Below, piece by piece: positions 5,519 to 8,737 of a DNA stretch of 8,737 bases. Location of the stretch: assembly GCA_900552925.1 (NCBI GenBank), contig USBH01000063.1, positions 1-8,737 of the forward strand, read 5' to 3'. Made by a program: the position numbers and the translations under genes. The first letter of the stretch is position 1. Every line of letters starts with the position of its first letter. The DNA is from an uncultured Oscillospiraceae bacterium (GTDB taxonomy: Bacteria > Bacillota > Clostridia > Oscillospirales > Acutalibacteraceae). The notes beneath the pieces are model-generated. The model saw nothing but the letters and a program-made list of their open reading frames with translations, was not told the DNA's origin and did not search any database.

Positions 5519-7636
5519 TTATTCGTCCGCCGAGTGGATCGGAATCAGAACGCTGTCCTTTTCAATGGCCTGCAGCGCCTTGAGCCGTTCCTGCGCCTCG
5601 CGGTAAAAGGTGAGCTGAGAGCTGATCTTCTGCTTGCCGCGCAGGTCGACGTGCACGTAGCTCGTGTCGCTCTGCATGTAGCGCGCGTTCGTCGTGTCGC
5701 TGAGCATCGTGTCGAGGATCGAGAAGGCGCGCGCCTTCTGCTTTTCGTCCTCGATCGGGAACACGAGCTCGACGCGGCGGTCGAGGTTGCGCGGCATCCA
5801 GTCGGCGCTGCCCATGTAGATGCGCGGGTTGCCCGCGTTTTCAAAGCGGAAGATGCGGCTGTGCTCGAGCAGCTGCCCGACAATGCTGATGACCGTGATG
5901 TTTTCGCTGACGCCCTCGATGCCCGGGATCAGGCAGCAGATGCCGCGCACGATCATCTTGATCTGCACGCCGGCCTGCGACGCCTCGTAGAGCAGCTCGA
6001 TGAGCTCGGGGTCGACGAGCGAGTTGACCTTGACCGTGATCCCGCTCGGCAGGCCCTTCTTCGCGTTTTCGATCTCCTGGCGGATCATGTAGACGAAGAA
6101 GCTGCGCATGCCGTGCGGCGCGACGATGAAGTGCTGGTATTCGGGCGGCCGCGAATAGCCGGTGATGACGTTGAAGAGGGAGGAGGCGTCCGAGCCGAAC
6201 GACTCGCGGCAGGTAAAGAGGCCGAGGTCCGTGTAGATCTTTGCCGTGGAGTCGTTGTAGTTGCCGGTGCCGAGGTGCAGGTAGCGGCGGATGCCGTCCT
6301 CCTCGCGGCGCACGACGAGCGCGATCTTGCAGTGCGTCTTGAGGCCGGTGAGACCGTAGATGACGTGGCAGCCGGCCTTTTCCAGCTTGCGCGCCCAGTT
6401 GATGTTGTTCTCCTCGTCAAAGCGCGCCTTGAGCTCGACGAGCACCGTGACCTGCTTGCCGTTTTCGGCGGCGCGGATCAGCGAGGCGATGATCGGCGAA
6501 TTGCCGCTGACGCGGTACAGCGTCTGCTTGATCGCGAGCACGTCCTCGTCCTCGGCGGCCTGCGCGATGAACTGCACGACGCAGTCGAACGTCTCGTAGG
6601 GGTGGTGCACAAGGCGGTCGCCCTCGCGGATCGCCTCGAAAATATCGGTGTAGCCCCAGAAGTCGCCCGCCGGGGAGGTGGGGCGGATCGGCGCGAAGGA
6701 GAAGCGCTCGCAGCCGGGCAGGCCCGCAAACTTCGAGAAGAACGTCAGGTCGATCGGTCCCGGCAGCTCGTAGACCTCGTTTTCGGCAATGTCGAGCGTT
6801 TTGATGAGGAACTTCCGCGTGTCGCCGTCCGTGTGCTGCAGGATCTCAAGGCGCACGGGGCGGCCGCGCTTGCGGCGCTTGATCGACTTCTGGATCTCGT
6901 ACATGAAGTCGTCGGCTTCCTCGTCGATCGTGAGGTCGGAGTTGCGCGTGATGCGGAACGGGCACACCGCCTTGATCTCGTGCAGCTCAAACAGCTCCTC
7001 GAGGTAATAGGTGATGATGTCCTCCAGAAGCGCGAAGCAGCGCGTTTCGCCGTTCTTCGGCAGCTCCTTGAAGCGCGGCAGGATGGAGGGCACCTGCACG
7101 ACGGCGAAGCACTTTTCGCCCTTGTTCTCCTTGGAGGTCAGGCGCACCGCGAGGTTCAGGCTCTTGTTCGCGAGCGTCGGGAACGGGCGGCTGCTGTCCA
7201 CGGCGAGCGGCGTGAGCACGGGGAACAGGACGCGGTGGAAGTACTCGCCGATAAACTGCAGCTGCTCGTCGTTCATCTTGTCCGGCGGCAGGAACTCCAT
7301 ATCGGCCTGCTTCTTGAGCGCCGGCAGGATCGAGCGGTACAGGCAGGAGTACTGCTTGTCCATAAAGGCGTGCGTCTTTTCCTCGAGCGCCGCGAGCAGC
7401 TCCTTCGGCGTCAGGCCGGAATCGTCCGGCTTCGTGTAGCCGGTGCGCACCTGCACCTTGACGCCGGCGACGCGCACCATGAAGAATTCGTCGAGGTTGG
7501 AGCCGGTTATCGCCAGAAAGCGCAGGCGCTCCATGATCGGGTTGTCTTTTTTCTGGGCCTCCTCGAGCACGCGGGCGTTGAAGTCCATCCAGCTGAGCTC
7601 GCGGTTGTAGTAATATTTTTTCTTTTCGGGTGCCAT
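5519..7636 (-). CDS. ppk1: Polyphosphate kinase 1
   Basis: A 705-residue enzyme of typical Ppk1 length that reversibly moves the terminal phosphate of ATP onto polyphosphate, usually at the membrane face of the cytosol. Four domains can be followed: N domain (about 1-105, starting YYYNRELSWMDFNARVLEEA), H domain (about 115-310), and the two phospholipase-D-like C1 and C2 domains (about 325-500 and 500-690). The catalytic histidine lies in GLKTHCKIALVVRRE (H435) and the second conserved histidine in LLEHSRIFRFENAG (H592); both numbers coincide with E. coli Ppk. YLHLGTGNYNDSTAKIYTDLGLFT and MGSADWMPRNLDRRVE are further hallmarks. The ATG at 7636 is favoured by GGAAGGTGG about seven bases upstream; the upstream in-frame extension to 7957 is an artefact overlapping ppx. 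It begins 25 bases after the ppx stop and is followed 23 bases later by pfkA, so the genes form one transcript. Confidence 0.98.
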   Translation of the reverse strand: MAPEKKKYYYNRELSWMDFNARVLEEAQKKDNPIMERLRFLAITGSNLDEFFMVRVAGVKVQVRTGYTKPDDSGLTPKELLAALEEKTHAFMDKQYSCLYRSILPALKKQADMEFLPPDKMNDEQLQFIGEYFHRVLFPVLTPLAVDSSRPFPTLANKSLNLAVRLTSKENKGEKCFAVVQVPSILPRFKELPKNGETRCFALLEDIITYYLEELFELHEIKAVCPFRITRNSDLTIDEEADDFMYEIQKSIKRRKRGRPVRLEILQHTDGDTRKFLIKTLDIAENEVYELPGPIDLTFFSKFAGLPGCERFSFAPIRPTSPAGDFWGYTDIFEAIREGDRLVHHPYETFDCVVQFIAQAAEDEDVLAIKQTLYRVSGNSPIIASLIRAAENGKQVTVLVELKARFDEENNINWARKLEKAGCHVIYGLTGLKTHCKIALVVRREEDGIRRYLHLGTGNYNDSTAKIYTDLGLFTCRESFGSDASSLFNVITGYSRPPEYQHFIVAPHGMRSFFVYMIRQEIENAKKGLPSGITVKVNSLVDPELIELLYEASQAGVQIKMIVRGICCLIPGIEGVSENITVISIVGQLLEHSRIFRFENAGNPRIYMGSADWMPRNLDRRVELVFPIEDEKQKARAFSILDTMLSDTTNARYMQSDTSYVHVDLRGKQKISSQLTFYREAQERLKALQAIEKDSVLIPIHSADE

Positions 7637-7661
7637 GGGGCGACCACCTTCCTTCCAGGTA

Positions 7662-8718
7662 TCAAAGCAGATTGGAGCGGATGTGCAGCTCGGGGCTGAG
7701 GCCGAAGACCTCCTTGAAGAAGCCGGCGCACTCCTCAAACGCCCATTTTTCGAGCAGCGCGTTGTCGGCCGTGTCCACCTTGATCTCCAGCTTGTCGTTT
7801 GTGATTTTGATCTTGTTGAGCCGCAGCTTCTGCCGCTTCGATTTGTCGAGCGCGTTCGAGAGGCGGAAGATCGCGACGAGTTTTGCGATTTCGAGCCGCT
7901 TCTCCTCGGAAAGCCGCAGGTAGCGGTAGTCGGAGCTGCCCGGCACGGCGAATTCATTGTAGCCGGAGACGAACGCCGTCAGCAGGAGCTGTTCGCTCGT
8001 CAGGCCGAAAATGTCGAAGTTCTTGATGAGGTCGAACGAGCACTGCGTATGCGTGCGCACGTTGATGTACTGGCCGCAGCTGTGCAGGACCGCCGCAAGC
8101 TCCAGAATGAGCTTTTTGTCCTCGGAAAGGCCGTGCACCTTCTTCATCTTGTCGAAGAGCGCCGTCGCGAAAGCGGCGACCGCCGCCGAGTGCACGCCGT
8201 GGCAGTTGTATTTGCCGGCAAGGCGCCGCGCCGAAACGATGGCGCTCGTGCGCGTCTGCGCCTCGTAGTCCTTCTGTGCGCCGGGCACGAGCATGTGCCG
8301 CGTGATCACGTCGCAGATGTCGACGTCCGGGCAGACGATCTTGGCCTGATCGAGCGAAAGGCGCAGCATGCCGGTGTAGATCGAAAGCGCCGTGTAGAGG
8401 ATCTCCGCGCGGTCCTCCGAAATGTTGTAGCGGCGGGCGATGGCGGAATACGACATCGAGCGCACCTCGTTGTAGGCGGCGCGCAGCTTCTTGGCGGAGA
8501 TCGTGTACAGGTCGCCGCTCTTTTCCGCGCCGCAGGCAAAGGCGACAAGGTCGAGGTCGGAGCCGGTCAGCACGATGCTGCGGATCTCTTCGGGGGAGAT
8601 GTCGACGCGGTTGAAGACGATGTCGAGGTACTCCTCGATCACGGGGTAAAACGCGTTGCTCTCCTGATTCAGCGTGCTGAGCGTGTCGTGCAGCTTCAGC
8701 GAGCCGATCGGGATGTTG
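7662..8718 (-). CDS. ppx: Exopolyphosphatase, Ppx/GppA family (5' end missing)
   Basis: The gene runs off the contig; 351 residues remain of a protein usually near 500. Ppx/GppA enzymes hydrolyse terminal phosphates from polyphosphate (or pppGpp). The visible part opens at NIPIGSLKLHDTL, equivalent to the 'S-P-GAVRL' strand just after the GGGS-E loop, so the N-terminal half with that loop and the catalytic glutamate is lost. The rest of the ASKHA fold (TGSDLDLVAFACG; EDRAEILYTALSIYTGML) and the HD-like C-terminal domain follow: HGVHSAAVAAFATALF (173-188), AAVLHSCGQY (208-217), and IFRLSNALDKSKRQK (283-297). The canonical HD doublet reads H212-S213, losing the aspartate. Any reading frame starting MCIRDS uses adapter bases and is not the true start. 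It is upstream of ppk1 (25-base gap), opposite to the E. coli ppk-ppx order. Specificity for polyphosphate over pppGpp is inferred from the ppk1 neighbour. Confidence 0.92.
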
Positions 8719-8737
8719 CTGTCTCTTATACACATCT
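8719..8737. other. Tn5 mosaic end / Nextera adapter (not genomic)
   Basis: CTGTCTCTTATACACATCT is the 19-base Tn5 mosaic end in the orientation expected at the 3' end of a tagmented read. Translated on the minus strand it gives MCIRDS or MYKRQ, well-known adapter artefacts in protein databases. The ppx reading frame is therefore cut by the end of the insert at 8718, not by a biological event. Confidence 0.97.

Noticed and set aside
5471..7699. Open frame of 742 codons on the plus strand opposite ppk1
   Set aside because: It is an antisense shadow caused by high GC and third-position bias of ppk1. It is dominated by R, V, D, A, L and E, has no recognisable domain, no ribosome site and no promoter.
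7637..7957. 107-residue N-terminal extension of Ppk1
   Set aside because: The extension is serine/arginine-rich out-of-frame sequence overlapping ppx. Ppk1 homologues start close to the YYYNRELSW motif and a ribosome site precedes the ATG at 7636.
42..8718. Search for CRISPR arrays, tRNA or rRNA genes, insertion sequences and phage genes
   Set aside because: By eye no regularly spaced repeats, no cloverleaf-like stretch and no transposase or phage motifs were found; intergenic gaps are all shorter than 160 bases.
7954..8733. 259-codon minus-strand frame beginning MYKRQ
   Set aside because: It begins in the Tn5 mosaic end and has the R/H/A-rich composition of an out-of-frame shadow of ppx.
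8719..8737. Tn5 mosaic end as a sign of a resident transposon
   Set aside because: It is the engineered 19-base mosaic end at the extreme contig end, matched by the full Nextera adapter at the other end, with no transposase gene; this is library preparation, not biology.

Overview
The window is an 8.7 kb fragment of a GC-rich, tightly packed bacterial chromosome. It most likely comes from an anaerobic, high-GC member of the Clostridia (Oscillospiraceae-like). That placement is an inference from the 'GGNGT / PKTIDND' type of phosphofructokinase, the PepT and Ppx/Ppk1 sequence types, and strong AGGAG-type ribosome binding sites; no rRNA gene is present to confirm it. Both ends are library-construction sequence, not genome. 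Bases 1-41 are an 8-base index followed by the Nextera read-1 transposase adapter, and bases 8719-8737 are the Tn5 mosaic end. Genuine genomic sequence therefore runs from about 42 to 8718.

All seven genes lie on the minus strand, so transcription runs from high to low coordinates, in three transcription blocks. Block A (8718 to about 3456): a 5'-truncated exopolyphosphatase (ppx), polyphosphate kinase (ppk1), a 6-phosphofructokinase with an unusual active-site combination, and a TIM-barrel sugar phosphate isomerase/epimerase, closed by a perfect 10-bp terminator hairpin. Block B (about 3454 to 1116): its own TTGCAA-N17-TATAGT promoter, peptidase T (pepT), a Gfo/Idh/MocA-family oxidoreductase, then a terminator. 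Block C (1097 to 44): a TATAAT promoter with a perfect TGTGAC-N3-GTCACA inverted repeat centred near -41, a single-domain rhodanese, and a six-TM CcdA-type thiol/disulfide electron transporter whose start codon overlaps the rhodanese stop.

Block A joins polyphosphate turnover (Ppx degrades, Ppk1 makes) to the committing step of glycolysis and an uncharacterised sugar isomerase. This suggests a link between phosphate or energy storage and carbon flux. Block B is peptide and sugar/polyol catabolism. Block C looks like a redox-controlled sulfur/thiol module.

I found no mobile element, CRISPR array, tRNA, rRNA or phage gene. Nothing in the window is a clearly new system. The points most worth a second look are the rhodanese-CcdA pair with its operator-like palindrome, the phosphofructokinase residues inside a polyphosphate operon, an embedded near-consensus promoter in pfkA, the HS-for-HD change in Ppx, and the adapter/index contamination at the ends.
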